This document shows positions 39,114 through 46,280 of a DNA stretch of 64,000 bases, in pieces. The notes below the pieces were generated by a model, which saw only the letters and a program-made list of their open reading frames with translations, had not been told where the DNA came from and did not search any database. Location of the stretch: positions 79,651,533-79,715,532 of the forward strand of contig OX393549.1 in NCBI GenBank assembly GCA_947650365.1, in the 5' to 3' direction. The first letter of the stretch is position 1. Each line of letters begins with the position of its first letter. This DNA comes from Chamaelirium japonicum. Taxonomy: Eukaryota > Streptophyta > Magnoliopsida > Liliales > Melanthiaceae. A program made the position numbers and the translations under genes.

Positions 39114-42100
39114 ATAATGCAATATATTAATTATCCCCAACTAAGGACTGATATTTCATTGTTTCGAATGTTTGGAAGGTTCTGCAAAAATTTTAGTAAA
39201 AGAAAGGAAGGTAAACAAAAGGAAGAACCATTACTACAATTGGACAAATACAACTGATCACAAACCTGCAGGGTAGCACATAAAAGCCAACAAGAGGATG
39301 AAAGATCACTAGAGGGTAAGAACTCAGATGGATTTGCTTAAACTTTATATTTCCTCAAACTATTGGCTTGCTAACAAACTAGTAAATGGTACAAAGACCA
39401 ACAAAATCAGACCCATGTAAATTTAGTATTACAATAATTGTCTACATGGAAGGATTTCAGTTGGGTCAAATTATCAAGCAAATGTTTTAAAAAACGGAAG
39501 GCAGAAGGAAGGCGGTCAAGTGTTTTCAAGACGAAAGGCGGACGACTAGGCGGGCACCCGGAGAAAAAGGCGGACGCCCACCTATATAAAATATATTATA
39601 TATATTCTATATGTATGTATATATATATAAATTCATAATTCTATATAAAATAATAATAATAGAAAGTTTTACATATGCTCTGAATATAAAAGTTTTATGA
39701 AAAGGAAGGAGGGGATTGGGTGGGTAGGGGTATTTCGGTATGGTTACCTCAATACCTATACCCGATTGTCCCTCTAACTTGAGTATACTAGATAATACAG
39801 TTGTACTCTTTATTGTGATGAGCCCAACTTCCAACCAATCATATATTGTTATCTAAATTCTATCCAAACTCATATCATACAAGAACCAATATAGTAAGAA
39901 ATCGTACGAGCTTCTTAAACATTTCATCACAATACATTGAAATTTTTTTTTCCTCAAGCAATTGCATATGGTGGATAAAGAGAAAATTTCAATCCAATTC
40001 ATTACTAAAACCCGACCGAGCCAAAACCCAAAACGATATGGATCCGATATGGACCCTATATACCCGAATGGGTATGGACCATGCCATACCCGAATGGGTA
40101 TAAATATGGATTGGGGTAGGGTCCGACCCGAACCTGACCCATTGCCAGCCCTAACCATAATTAAAATGTAGTGATAAATATCCATCATGGAGAATGATGT
40201 AACTCCGCCTAGCATTGACATGTATGAACTTCTAAAAATTTGACTATAATATAGTTTCTCTATTTTAAAGTATCATATTGGTTTTTGTATACACTACTAA
40301 TCTTAGAAATTCTCTTGATTAATAGATAAGGCGATGGTGAGTGAGACCCGCCTAGGCGCCCGCCTTTGTTCAACCCGCCTGCAGTGCCGCTTAATGCTGA
40401 AGCGGGGTGGCCAACCCCCTAAAACGCCTAGGCCGCCCGGACCGCCTTTTAGAACAGTGCAAGCAATGTAACCATGTTTTCAAACGCGAAGATGTAAGGT
40501 GGGGCATTTTTACTGTCATGAGTCAGGGCAAAAGCCCCACGAATTTTTATATTTTAAAATTTTAAAATATATACTTTTTTAGAAGTCGTATGACAATAGT
40601 GAACAAATAAAATTCAAATATATAGGTAAACTAGACAGTATAAAAAAAATAACTTGAAATGACTTGTGATTGTCTTTAATGATTCAACTATGGTCCAACA
40701 AAAATCCAAAATATATAGTATCCAAGATTCATGTTACCAAATTCATGAAAGTTACATTAAAAAAAATTTTCCTCAAAAGGCTGTAACATATAAAAACAAT
40801 CACATTAACTCATTCTCATCAGTATTATCATTTTCATCCAATAGGTCTATGTTGGGGAAGCTTCCATCATAAATTCTCCCACTTTCTCTATGTCCAAATC
40901 TTTCTCTATAGGAGTCAATATGACGGCCTTGCTTTTACCTCTATCTTTACCTATACATAAATAAAAGTCGAGATCTAAAATTAGGAGACAAATTGCTGAT
41001 TAAAAGGCACACCCTAGGTTTAGTAACTTTAGTTTTAGCATTAATTTTTTTTTTTAAATATATGCCACTCCATTTGGGCGTAGGGCCAATAAGCTGGGGC
41101 GCAAAAGAAGAACCCTAGGCGTCCGGGGTGTGCGCCCAACTAGTTAGGCGTAAGCCCAGATGTAGTCATTCCCCAGATAGCTCGTCCCATGATGTTTTGG
41201 ATGCACATCACCAGGTGCTAGCCAAGAGAATGTCCCATGCAGGTTATTTAAAATCTATGATATCAAGTAGGACACATAGTAGTTACACGAATTATCGAGA
41301 TGGCATACGTGGAAGAAACTCAAGGCACTTGATGCTCTAAATTACCATGTAGGCACACAGAAATAACACCACAAATCAATCGAAGATAAATAATTGTACA
41401 AATGTTTTGGAATAACTCCTTTCTTATGATAACTTTTCTCCAATGCCTTTGTAACCGGTCTTAATATGCAACCTCCACGTGGTATGAATGATGGTTGAAC
41501 TTGAGCTACCAAGACCATGAAGTTCAGCACGCTTGTATATGTGTACTTCCAAAATGCATCGCATGATATATAAACATTTCAAAGAGTGTGCATACATGTT
41601 TAAGGATTAGAAATCTATAAGATGTACCACCATAAACTTTCAAAACCTCAAGCGAACAAGTATAATACAGAACTCATAGCTTTCACAAGCAATAAGGAGC
41701 CTATACATGTTAGACAGATTTTCACCCTAGTGCTTTAATTTGGGGTAGTTTTCAGAGTTCAATGCAACAGTCATATAGCATAATACAGATAGCTTTAGAA
41801 AGTATTTCACAAGGCCAGCTGACCACAATTAGTTATATGAATTGCCAATACTTCTTAATCATAGTTCATATACTAATCCTCGTGTTATGTACTCACTAGT
41901 TTTGGCAGATGGAGTCAGCAAGTTTGAGGCAACAGCTACATAACTTGGAAGAAAATCATCGGTACACCTTCTTTACCCTAATTTGTGCTACAATCATTAT
42001 ACCTGAAAATTCATTCATCACATCAAATGTTTTGAACCATCAATGACCAACATTGATCAATATTTTTTACTTTTTGCTGGGTAATTCAATTGAATATTTT

Positions 42101-43227
42101 TAACATGACCTATGAAATTTTAAAACTAGAGACTATTATAAATCAATATGCTTTGTGTTACTTGACAAGACCGCAATTGCACTTCTAATATAAGCATCAG
42201 AATCATTAGTACATCAGATACTCTTAAAGCCAAACTTTAAAAACATTAAAGAATGTGATAATGGAAATATATTACTTCATAAATGAACAGAGAAATTATT
42301 AGTTTCATATTTATTGAGAGTGTTGATACTTGAGATATGATTTTATTATGAAAGCTACAATATTCATGATCTGCATGTAGGATAGGCAGAAATAGATAAT
42401 TCATTCATAGCATAGGCACAAATAAATAGTACAAACAAGCAGTTACTGATAAAAATAGCATAACAAAACATTTTTATTGATGATCACAGGCAATTGACGG
42501 GACAAGAGCTTTCCGGACTAAGTGTCACAGATCTACAAAGTTTAGAGAGCCAGCTAGAAATGAGTCTACGTGCTATACGAACGAAGAAGGTATTCAGATC
42601 CTATGCCTCACTCAGTGCCGACTCAATTATCTTTCTTATCACCATTGTTCTTAATATCCTTTCAAAAAAAAAAAAATCATTGTTCTTAATATAAGAATTT
42701 TCACTTTTGCAGGACCAACTCTTAATCGATGAAATCCAAGAACTGAGCAAAAAGGTGTTTCAACAGAACAAAGCTATTGTCTTCCGATTGTGGTATAAGG
42801 TGATGCAATTCAATTGCCTAACTTCACTGGTTTCATTGCAGGGGAACCTTATTCACCAAGAAAATATGGATCTCTACAAGAAGGTAAACCTTATTTGCCA
42901 ATAAAATAAATAGTTACATAGCAATGTATTGAAATAGAAAGCTAATAGTCTCAAAATGCCCTTCGGAAATTTTGGATCCAAATCAGCCATGCTGAAATGT
43001 GGAAGTGGCGATCTAGTACAGCCTAAACATACGATCTTGGATCTCAGGTATATGCAAGTGCAACAAGGGGGTTAAATGGAGAAGCCAATAGAGGTTCACT
43101 TATTCCATATGGTAATGGCAACTTAGAAGATGTACATCTACCCATTCATCTACAACTAAGCCAGCCACAACAACAAACAAATGGGATGCAAGTGGAAGCT
43201 CCAAAGTTGAGGTCCTTCTTCTCATAA
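13782..43227 (+). CDS. AGL17/ANR1-clade MIKC-type MADS-box transcription factor, seven exons
   Basis: A DNA-binding nuclear transcription factor predicted to bind CArG boxes as a dimer. Exons: 13782-13963, 38301-38379, 41900-41961, 42490-42589, 42713-42754, 42842-42883, 43048-43227. Exon sizes 79, 62, 100, 42 and 42 for exons 2-6 are the standard MIKC pattern, all introns are GT-AG, and all phases join, giving 228 residues. MADS domain residues 1-60 ([20 protein letters not shown] onward), I region about 61-88, K domain about 88-170 ([14 protein letters not shown]), then a Gln-rich C region. [32 protein letters not shown] and NLIHQEN mark the AGL17 clade (Arabidopsis AGL17/AGL21/ANR1, rice OsMADS23/27/57), whose members act in root and nitrate responses or flowering; the exact role here is inference. 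Intron 1 is 24,337 bp and full of transposons. The C-terminus ends PKLRSFFS rather than the KLGLQL-like ending usual in the clade; a further 3' exon is possible. Confidence 0.93.
14379..14968 (-). mobile_element. Helitron, family A, copy 1 (inserted in copia 5' LTR)
   Basis: Read on the minus strand it starts TCTATATAACAGGGG and ends GTGCCAATAGGCAC hairpin, GGGCATGTA, CTAG, with a T following. A 5' TC, a short GC hairpin before the end and a CTRR terminus with insertion between A and T are Helitron hallmarks. The CTGACTAGACAAAA box near its 5' end is shared with the copies at 29148 and 47696. It is 590 bp with no Rep/helicase, so non-autonomous. Removing it restores a normal copia LTR start. 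Confidence 0.85.
15145..15156 (+). promoter_or_regulatory. Primer binding site of the copia element
   Basis: TGGTATCAGAGC, complementary to the 3' end of initiator tRNA-Met, directly after the LTR end AACA. Confidence 0.93.
15703..20713 (+). pseudogene. copia gag-pol polyprotein, decayed
   Basis: Domains appear in the copia order gag, protease, integrase, reverse transcriptase, RNase H. Gag-like sequence ([20 protein letters not shown]) begins near 15820. A CCHC knuckle ([14 protein letters not shown]) is at about 16540-16585. The protease motif DYGASHHMT is at about 16799. The integrase zinc region LWHKRLGHV is near 17203, then HSDIWGP and FIDGYSR (17388-17470). RT begins near 19355 ([17 protein letters not shown]) with LLYVDDM near 19861. 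RNase H ([16 protein letters not shown]) spans about 20346-20590. Numerous in-frame stops and frameshifts make it inactive. A hAT-like element interrupts it at 18505-19210. Confidence 0.9.
18505..19210. mobile_element. hAT-like element, GGACACG type, inserted in copia pol
   Basis: The left end CTAGGAAGCATGGACAC matches the inverse of the right end, CTAAAAAGCAC. The flanks are TTGACTAC (18497-18504) and TTGGCTAC (19211-19218), 8-bp target duplications with one difference. The left subterminal part repeats GGACAC/TCGGACACTC, and the right part CCCGTGTC. Inside is a hairpin at about 18718-18785 built on GGCTTCAACCTATCTGA and its inverse. No coding capacity. Confidence 0.8.
20814..21011 (+). repeat. 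copia 3' LTR
   Basis: It begins TGTATATTATAAG and ends GGTAACA; a (CT)n tract (about 20938-20993) has expanded relative to the 5' LTR. Confidence 0.88.
21541..22197. mobile_element. hAT-like element of the 9906-10475 family
   Basis: The left end TAGGGGTGGGACTTAGG and the right end, inverse TAGGGGTAGGATTTGGATG, match the family termini. The interior is inverted relative to the 9906-10475 copy. Flanks GTCATAGC and GTCACAAT agree at 5 of 8 bases, a worn target duplication. It lies at the edge of the minus-strand copia LTR. Confidence 0.7.
22236..22558 (+). other. Nuclear insertion of chloroplast DNA (psbA-trnH spacer and trnH) with internal duplication
   Basis: The stretch ending TCTTATAGCTAGATAAGGGG before the tRNA is the chloroplast trnH upstream region. 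About 100 bp (ATATCTCGATTTAAGTATGAAGG to AGGGGCGAATGTAGCC) occurs twice, at about 22250-22352 and 22397-22497, with the first copy cut off 12 bases into the tRNA. So the plastid fragment was duplicated locally after or during insertion. Confidence 0.75.
22484..22558 (+). pseudogene. trnH-GUG: Plastid-derived tRNA-His(GUG) copy
   Basis: It begins GCGAATGTAGCCAAGTGG and has the anticodon stem-loop GTGGATTGTGAATCCAC with GTG anticodon and the extra 5' G typical of tRNA-His. Against the chloroplast gene it has changes in the acceptor stem and T arm (GGCTTCAATTATC in place of GGGTTCAATTCCC), which break pairing. It is a nuclear plastid-DNA pseudogene. Confidence 0.85.
22559..23305. other. Unclassified, possibly LTR-derived; no gene seen
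   Basis: C-rich, terminator-leader-like sequence (22960-23230) and a GCGAATT(C/T)-rich stretch (22725-22790) are visible. I recognise no coding domain. It lies between the plastid insertion and the copia protease fragment. Confidence 0.3.
23306..23506 (-). pseudogene. copia protease-region fragment
   Basis: [11 protein letters not shown] corresponds to the copia protease signature LDSGCTHHMC with the catalytic Asp-Ser-Gly changed to Asp-Arg-Cys. [13 protein letters not shown] and VRHFLGM follow, matching the usual LxDVxHVPxL-type end. Inactive. Confidence 0.7.
23774..24040 (-). pseudogene. copia gag fragment (UBN2-like)
   Basis: The minus-strand peptide carries [20 protein letters not shown], then [15 protein letters not shown] and [14 protein letters not shown], the pattern of the copia gag domain (YLKQ-L, M-EG-S--EHL--F, LL-SLP-S). 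No intact start or finish. Confidence 0.8.
24697..25226 (+). repeat. 5' LTR of the LARD-like element
   Basis: Contains a GCTATAAAATGACCCC TATA-like site (24836-24851) and a CCCACTATAAAAAGC site (24976-24990). Its first ~125 bp recurs at 34018-34140 in the same orientation. Confidence 0.6.
25480..26525 (+). repeat. Tandem array 1, about 108-bp unit, about 10 copies
   Basis: Each unit contains AAGTCCGATAAAAAGGCTCC, (T/A)AGCAACCCAGGTCAAAC, TTCGATTCCGCC and AAGTCGGAAGCTCGAAGCAA. Copies differ by scattered substitutions. No open frame is conserved across units. Confidence 0.9.
26590..27850 (+). repeat. Tandem array 2, about 69-bp unit, about 15 or more copies
   Basis: Units read GGCACTCTACAAGCCCAAGG, CCCTGCCCTTGGCACTCG, AAGACAAAGTCCGAGGCGAC. 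A longer variant unit with CGGCATGCACCAAGTCCAAG is interspersed (about 26990, 27200, 27535, 27605). Repetitive open frames of up to 143 codons on both strands are artefacts of the array. Confidence 0.9.
27851..29147. other. LARD interior, no gene seen
   Basis: Short open frames only. A GATCGATCGATC patch lies near 28120. Nothing supports a gene. Confidence 0.4.
29500..30620 (+). repeat. Three tandem copies of a ~400-bp unit inside Helitron copy 2
   Basis: GGCTGTGATTGGCTTGGGTA, GAGAGGGTGATG, TTTGATTAAATGAG, and GAGTTTAATGGAG...GAGGGGATAAATGAG recur near 29700-29860, 30060-30260 and 30395-30540. The first contains an expanded (GA)n. Confidence 0.8.
30985..31440 (+). mobile_element. Diverged GGGTCGG-type hAT-like insert
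   Basis: AAACGGGTCGGGTCATAAAC, GGGTCTACCC and a TTAAACGGGTCTTACCGG box match the element at 11625-12100. Its termini are eroded, so limits are approximate. Confidence 0.55.
31976..32720. other. LARD interior, GC-rich; no gene supported
   Basis: Several overlapping open frames (32119-32439, 32406-32819 +; 32324-32536 -) reflect GC-rich composition. No domain is recognised. Confidence 0.35.
32720..33860 (+). repeat. Tandem array 3, about 64-bp unit, about 17 copies
   Basis: Units contain GGAAAAACTAAGTCTGGAAC, GCGCATCCCGAAGCCCGG, CACACCGAAGCCC and GGTAGGATTCAGCC. Some units lack the CACACCGAAG part. It shares no sequence with arrays 1 or 2. Confidence 0.9.
34018..34140 (+). repeat. Partial 3' LTR of the LARD-like element
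   Basis: TATGGGTACAAAAATTATAC, GGGCCAGACCCATATG and CAAGCCCAGGCCTAGGATCA align with 24700-24820. It follows a purine tract. Downstream similarity stops at about 34140. Confidence 0.65.
34141..34700. repeat. Repeat with telomere-like CCCTAAAACCTAA motifs
   Basis: CCTAAACCTAACCCTAAAAC and similar words cover about 34265-34312 and 34360-34382. The surrounding sequence shares boxes, inverted, with 3900-4360. These are degenerate and could be retroelement or captured leader sequence rather than true telomere repeats. Confidence 0.45.
34701..35425. other. Intronic sequence, no gene seen
   Basis: Repeated short words (CTCTCC(A/C), TAGAATATT(T/C)TC) at 34675-34800. Open frames at 34847-35098 and 35203-35493 have no recognised domain. 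Confidence 0.35.
35428..35463. repeat. (GA)n microsatellite
   Basis: About 18 GA units. Confidence 0.95.
35755..36320. mobile_element. CGGTACC-type hAT-like remnant hosting another insert
   Basis: GGCCGATACCGAGTCGTAAC, CCAACCCGTACCGGTACCCG and a terminal TATTTTAAAC|TATGGTCC resemble the right half of the element at 45308-45648. It is split at 35880 by the element at 35881-36303. The left border is uncertain. Confidence 0.5.
35881..36303. mobile_element. hAT-like element, AAAACG/CGTTTT type, perfect TSD TTTTAAAC
   Basis: The termini CATAGTTACCAAATCGGACG and inverse CATAGTTGCCAAGTCGGAAA match. TTTTAAAC lies at 35873-35880 and 36304-36311. Subterminal parts are AAAACG(C/G)GTAT on one side and CCCGTTTT/CCGATTTTTTCC on the other. 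423 bp, non-coding. Confidence 0.85.
36321..38290. other. Unclassified intronic region, possibly retroelement-derived
   Basis: Between 36560 and 37475 several + strand frames of 60-95 codons lie close together in different frames, charged and Lys/Gln-rich, e.g. 37278-37475 ending [20 protein letters not shown]. This looks like a decayed polyprotein segment, but I recognise no family. A GGGTATAAATAAGG site near 37718-37731 followed by a C/T-rich stretch looks like an LTR promoter. Exon 2 of the MADS gene follows at 38301. Confidence 0.35.
38301..38379 (+). CDS. MADS gene exon 2 (I region)
   Basis: 79 nt. The first base completes Ser-61, then [16 protein letters not shown] and NTTSEVK. The acceptor is TATCAG|C and the donor AAG|GTATTT. 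The phase agrees with exon 1 across the 24-kb intron. Confidence 0.95.
38491..38532. repeat. (TA)n microsatellite in MADS intron 2
   Basis: About 42 bp of TA, abutting a foldback element. Confidence 0.95.
38533..38653. mobile_element. (TA)n-flanked foldback element, copy 5
   Basis: TAGGGGATGCTTAAATGCG pairs with CGCATTTAAGCATTCCCCTA, and GTCCGCAGCCGTCTGATGCA with TGCATCGGACGGCTGCGGAC. It is a near-complete palindrome of about 120 bp related to the element at 7519-7626, with both TAGGGG tips present. Confidence 0.82.
38654..38706. repeat. (TA)n microsatellite
   Basis: TA tract between foldback copies 5 and 6. Confidence 0.95.
38707..39074. mobile_element. (TA)n-flanked foldback element, copy 6
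   Basis: The ends TAGGATAGCGATCCAGTGAG and its near-inverse CTCACTGGATCGTTATCCTA face each other. Inside are AGAGGTTTTAGAATTTGA(A/T) arms and the GTTGATCATCCTCACAAAAA signature shared with the copy at 7957-8534. Confidence 0.82.
39075..39108. repeat. (TA)n microsatellite
   Basis: Short TA tract closing the second (TA)n/foldback cluster. Confidence 0.95.
39481..40459. mobile_element. hAT-like element, AGGCGG/CCGCCT type, in MADS intron 2
   Basis: The left end (A)ATGTTTTAAAAAACGGAAGG corresponds to the inverse of the right end (CACTGTTCTAAAAGGCGGTC). Both subterminal regions are rich in AGGCGG or its complement. CAAGCAA flanks each side (about 39474-39482 and 40459-40466), a probable target duplication overlapping the border. 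A GGGTCGG-type remnant ending CCCATTGCCAGCCCTA (40138-40153) sits inside it. Confidence 0.65.
39990..40153. mobile_element. Remnant with GGGTCGG-type hAT terminus, nested
   Basis: GACCCGAACCTGACCCATTG and CCAGCCCTA form the typical right end; ACCCGAATGGGTAT occurs three times nearby. The left end is not certain. Confidence 0.5.
40475..41155. mobile_element. hAT-like element, GGGGC/GCGCC type, diverged
   Basis: TGTTTTCAAACGCGAAGATG, GTGGGGC and a GGCGTAGGGCC...GGGGCGC...GGCGTAAGCCC right part resemble, in the other orientation, 4389-5049, including a shared ACAATCACAAGTCATTT-like core. The right border is unclear. Confidence 0.5.
41900..41961 (+). CDS. MADS gene exon 3 (K domain start)
   Basis: 62 nt encoding [20 protein letters not shown] plus a split Arg. 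The acceptor is CACTAG|TTTTGG and the donor CG|GTACAC. Contains the stretch corresponding to the miR444 target region of grass AGL17-clade genes (41920-41940). Confidence 0.95.
42490..42589 (+). CDS. MADS gene exon 4 (K domain)
   Basis: 100 nt, with [14 protein letters not shown], then [13 protein letters not shown]. Acceptor CACAG|G, donor AAG|GTATTC. Leucine heptads of the K1-K2 helices are preserved. Confidence 0.96.
42713..42754 (+). CDS. MADS gene exon 5 (K domain)
   Basis: 42 nt encoding [14 protein letters not shown]. Acceptor TTGCAG|GAC, donor AAG|GTGTTT. Confidence 0.96.
42842..42883 (+). CDS. MADS gene exon 6 (K domain end)
   Basis: 42 nt encoding [14 protein letters not shown]. 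Acceptor TTGCAG|GGG, donor AAG|GTAAAC. Reading through the donor would add VNLICQ and a stop, resembling the second NLIxQEN unit found in relatives. Confidence 0.95.
43048..43227 (+). CDS. MADS gene exon 7 (C region and stop)
   Basis: 59 codons plus TAA at 43225-43227. It begins [17 protein letters not shown], continues with a Gln-rich [13 protein letters not shown] stretch typical of the clade, and ends [18 protein letters not shown] at 43211-43212 could serve as a donor to a later exon, so the exact end is uncertain. Confidence 0.85.
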   Translation, partial: VYASATRGLNGEANRGSLIPYGNGNLEDVHLPIHLQLSQPQQQTNGMQVEAPKLRSFFS

Positions 43228-43880
43228 ATAAGTTCGGGTAGAACATTCATTCCTTTTTTTAAAAATTGAATAAAATTCCATTGAATATTGCAGCAGACTT
43301 CAATTGCAATAAAAAGATGATTCAAAGTTAGAAGGTGCCTCTTCGTGCTCTCCCATTAACATTGCTGTTGAAGCGACAAACAACAGCAGGCTACTTCTAG
43401 TAATATGTGGTGTAAAAAAATGAGCAGGATCAGATTCAGCACAATTATTTATATCTGGTGTGGTTTGACTGGAAGGACAAATTAGAATGTAAAGCTTTCT
43501 TTCGTTAGAAGGCGAAGACAATGCCACGCATTTCATTTTAAGCGCTTTGAATAATGAATGTTTCCTGTGTAAAGCCATGCATCTTGCAGGCATGCAGATC
43601 AGTAACTCGCCATTATGATGGGGTTATTAATGAAACCATAAGCAAATAGCAATAAAATGATTTAGCGGACAAAAAGGTGGTTTCATATATACCATTCTAG
43701 TTGACATCAACCAACAAAAACGCAAACTAACTATTGAAAGCTAGTCTTATTTGTTTGAAATTTGAATAACATTCTTGGGATTCAAATCAAATATCTCACT
43801 CTATACCCTTCACCTTTGATTAGTCTTATTAAATTCTATCGATAGCATCTCGAACATAAACTAATGCAACATTATATCTA
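43228..43880 (+). other. Probable 3' untranslated and downstream region of the MADS gene
   Basis: No coding similarity. AATAAA-like words occur at 43269-43274 (GAATAAAA), 43309 (AATAAAA) and 43652 (AATAAAA), any of which could serve polyadenylation. Confidence 0.4.
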
Positions 43881-44165
43881 TTAGGCATCAAACAACACTT
43901 TTGATCCTTCCAGTCAAAGTCCTAACATTCCAAGTAGCAAATATAACCTTCGTATTTTGTGGGATTATTTTCACTGCTCGTTTTTGTTCCATTTGATGTG
44001 AAAATCTGTTTTTTAGTTGCTCCAATTGGTCGCCATTGCAATGTGCTGCTTCTAAAAGACACCCTAACCTTATCCAATCCTTGCATGTTTTTCACCACAA
44101 TCGGGTTTTGTTGCAGTGCACCACTTACAGGCGACGACTGAGCAAACCTTTGCTCATTTCTCACA
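43880..44165 (-). pseudogene. LINE (RTE-like) endonuclease N-terminal fragment
   Basis: Minus-strand translation at about 43885-43945 gives VIFATWNVRTLTGRI, the first motif of the LINE apurinic-like endonuclease ((K/R)xATWNxxTLTG). It is preceded by an open stretch starting near 44164 and followed directly by stops. No further endonuclease or RT motifs are present here. Confidence 0.6.
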
Positions 44166-44800
44166 CCACAATCGGGTTAGGTTGTGGTCCGTATTATTTA
44201 AATTATTTTTGTCTATTTTCAATGGTAGTAAAAAAAACTTGATATGGAGAACTCTTGGATCCCATGTACTTTGGGAGCCCCAACCCAAGATGATGTTGTA
44301 AACTCACTGATGCGAATTTCGATAAGGAGGCCATCCAAGATCGTGGATATCTCTCGACTTCTTAGCCCCTTATATATCCTCTAGCTTCTTCTGAATTCTT
44401 CTCTTTTCAATTGTTTTTTGTTTTAGCATCCAAGCTTTTGATCTCTTTAATTATTGATAACTTTGTTAGTAAATCGAATATTGTTTGCTTTCCTTTGGGA
44501 TGTACAGTTTTAGGGTTCTGGACAATTTAAGTTGGATATTGATAAATGTGAGGTCAAATAGAATAGATGTTGTTATGGGAAATTCAATTAAGTAGTAGTT
44601 TAGTGGTAGTGTTGGAAATAAGAGTTTTTTTATCCATCATTTCCATATATTTGAGATCAATGTCTTGGCCAAGAGCAAGAACAAGATCCGATCATTGAAA
44701 AACATGAATGGAATCATTGTGACTAAATACACCATTACACAATGGAACCCTCAAGTCTTATTACTTTCACTATATAATGACATTAGGGAGCAAGAACTTT

Positions 44801-44808
<8 letters not shown>

Positions 44809-44855
<47 letters not shown>
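44809..44855. repeat. (CT)n microsatellite
   Basis: About 23 CT units at the left flank of the AGTCGG-type element. Confidence 0.95.
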
Positions 44856-44859
<4 letters not shown>

Positions 44860-44862
44860 ATG

Positions 44863-45911
44863 CAGTCAAAGTCGGTAGTCGGCCCTAGTCGGCCAAGGGC
44901 CGACTAGGACTAGTCGGGACTAATTCGGGACTAGTCGGCCAAAACTTATTCTAACCCCTCCCCCCCTCCCTAAACATATATGATATATGAACTAACATAA
45001 ATGTCAATAAGTATATGATATTAGTCGGTTAATAACAATACATACCTTCACACTTCACAGCATGGGTATAAATACATAAGTAACAGTCTAACATAACATA
45101 GTTGTATTAGCTTCATGCCCATGTCAAAAGACTCAGAACTAAGAATTCATCACAATATTTGTTTGATGATGTTTAATCAGTGAACAACCCCAATTTTGAT
45201 TATAGGGTTATATGGATATCAACAAATAAACTAATTATTTATGTTTTTATCTGAGATTCTCAGGTGCTCAACATATGATTATAGGGAAGAGCCATAGTTG
45301 TGAGTCTCAAGGTTTAAAATCACGGTATCGGTCGCGGTATCGGTCGGCGCCGAACCGGTATGTACCGGCCGGTACGTACCGGTACCGGCCGGTATGGACC
45401 GGTACCGGTTGAGAAAAAAACCTTAAAAAAATCCAAAAAACCAAAAAAAAAAAAAATTTAACCTGTCGGTACCGGTCCGTACCGGCCGTACCGGTCGGTA
45501 CCGGTCTGTACCGGCCTGAACCGGCCGATACGGACCGGTACGTACCGGTACCGGCCGATACGGGCCAGGTATCGGGATCGGATGCAGTACCGGTCTCGAA
45601 CCGGCCAAAACCGGTACGTACCGGTATCGGCCGAGATTTAAAACCCTGGTGAGTCTTACGACTCAAGACTTTGAGCCAATGTAAAAAAATCTAAACAAAA
45701 TTGCTTGCAATGACTCCTTTCAAAAAAATAATTTGCTTGTAGAATGCTGCCTGGGGACTAGTCGGCAGTCGTTAGTCAGGGACTAGTCGGGTCTAGTCGG
45801 GGACTAGTCGGGATTCTGCCCAGCAATGACGGAATCGAAATTAATCGGTCGATAAAATGCCGCCCAGGGACTAGTCGGGGGCTAATCGCCGACTAGTCCC
45901 GACTTTGATAG
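44863..45911. mobile_element. hAT-like element, AGTCGGG/GACTAG type
   Basis: The left end CAGTCAAAGTCGGTAGTCGG corresponds to the inverse of the right end, CTATCAAAGTCGGGACTAGT. Subterminal parts repeat GGGACTAGTCGG in both orientations. A CGGTACC-type element with its own target duplication is nested at 45308-45648. Target duplication of this host element is not clear because CTATGC extends the inverted similarity. Confidence 0.65.
45308..45648. mobile_element. hAT-like element, CGGTACC type, perfect TSD GTGAGTCT
   Basis: The left end CAAGGTTTAAAATCACGG matches the inverse of the right, CAGGGTTTTAAATCTCGG. GTGAGTCT lies at 45300-45307 and 45649-45656. The 341-bp body is two arms of CGGTACC/GGTACCG words around an A-rich centre. 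Inserted in the AGTCGG-type element. Confidence 0.88.
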
Positions 45912-46280
45912 CATAGCTCTCTGAGCATGTGCAATTCCAACTTTGCAACCTCAGTGAGAGAACAATGACGGGATTTGTTCGTTGCTTCATTGTTATGGAG
46001 CAAGAACCAGGCTTCAGTTTCAAGAGCAGTATGTTGTTCCCTAAATAGAGTTAGTGCTCCACCTGATGCCTGCCTCTGCCGCCTCGTCACTGCAGCGGTC
46101 GCCTCGGTGGGCACAGCCTTGCCTCTGGCGGACCCCCCCTGCCCCTACGGCGTGTGTGTGAGAGAGTCTATGATAGAAAAATAAGGAGTGGGTATCATAG
46201 CTAAATAGTAATTATCCCAAATTTTTTCACCTTTTCCCTTAAGAGAAAAAATGACATGATATACGAACCCCTATGTTAAA

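Noticed and set aside
42884-43047. An extra 42-nt K-domain exon between MADS exons 6 and 7
   Set aside because: No open 42-nt stretch with flanking AG and GT and NLIxQEN similarity could be found; only VNLICQ before a stop remains.
44863-45911. Clean 8-bp target duplication for the AGTCGG-type element
   Set aside because: CTATGC beside each end is inverted, not direct, so it extends the terminal repeat rather than marking a duplication.
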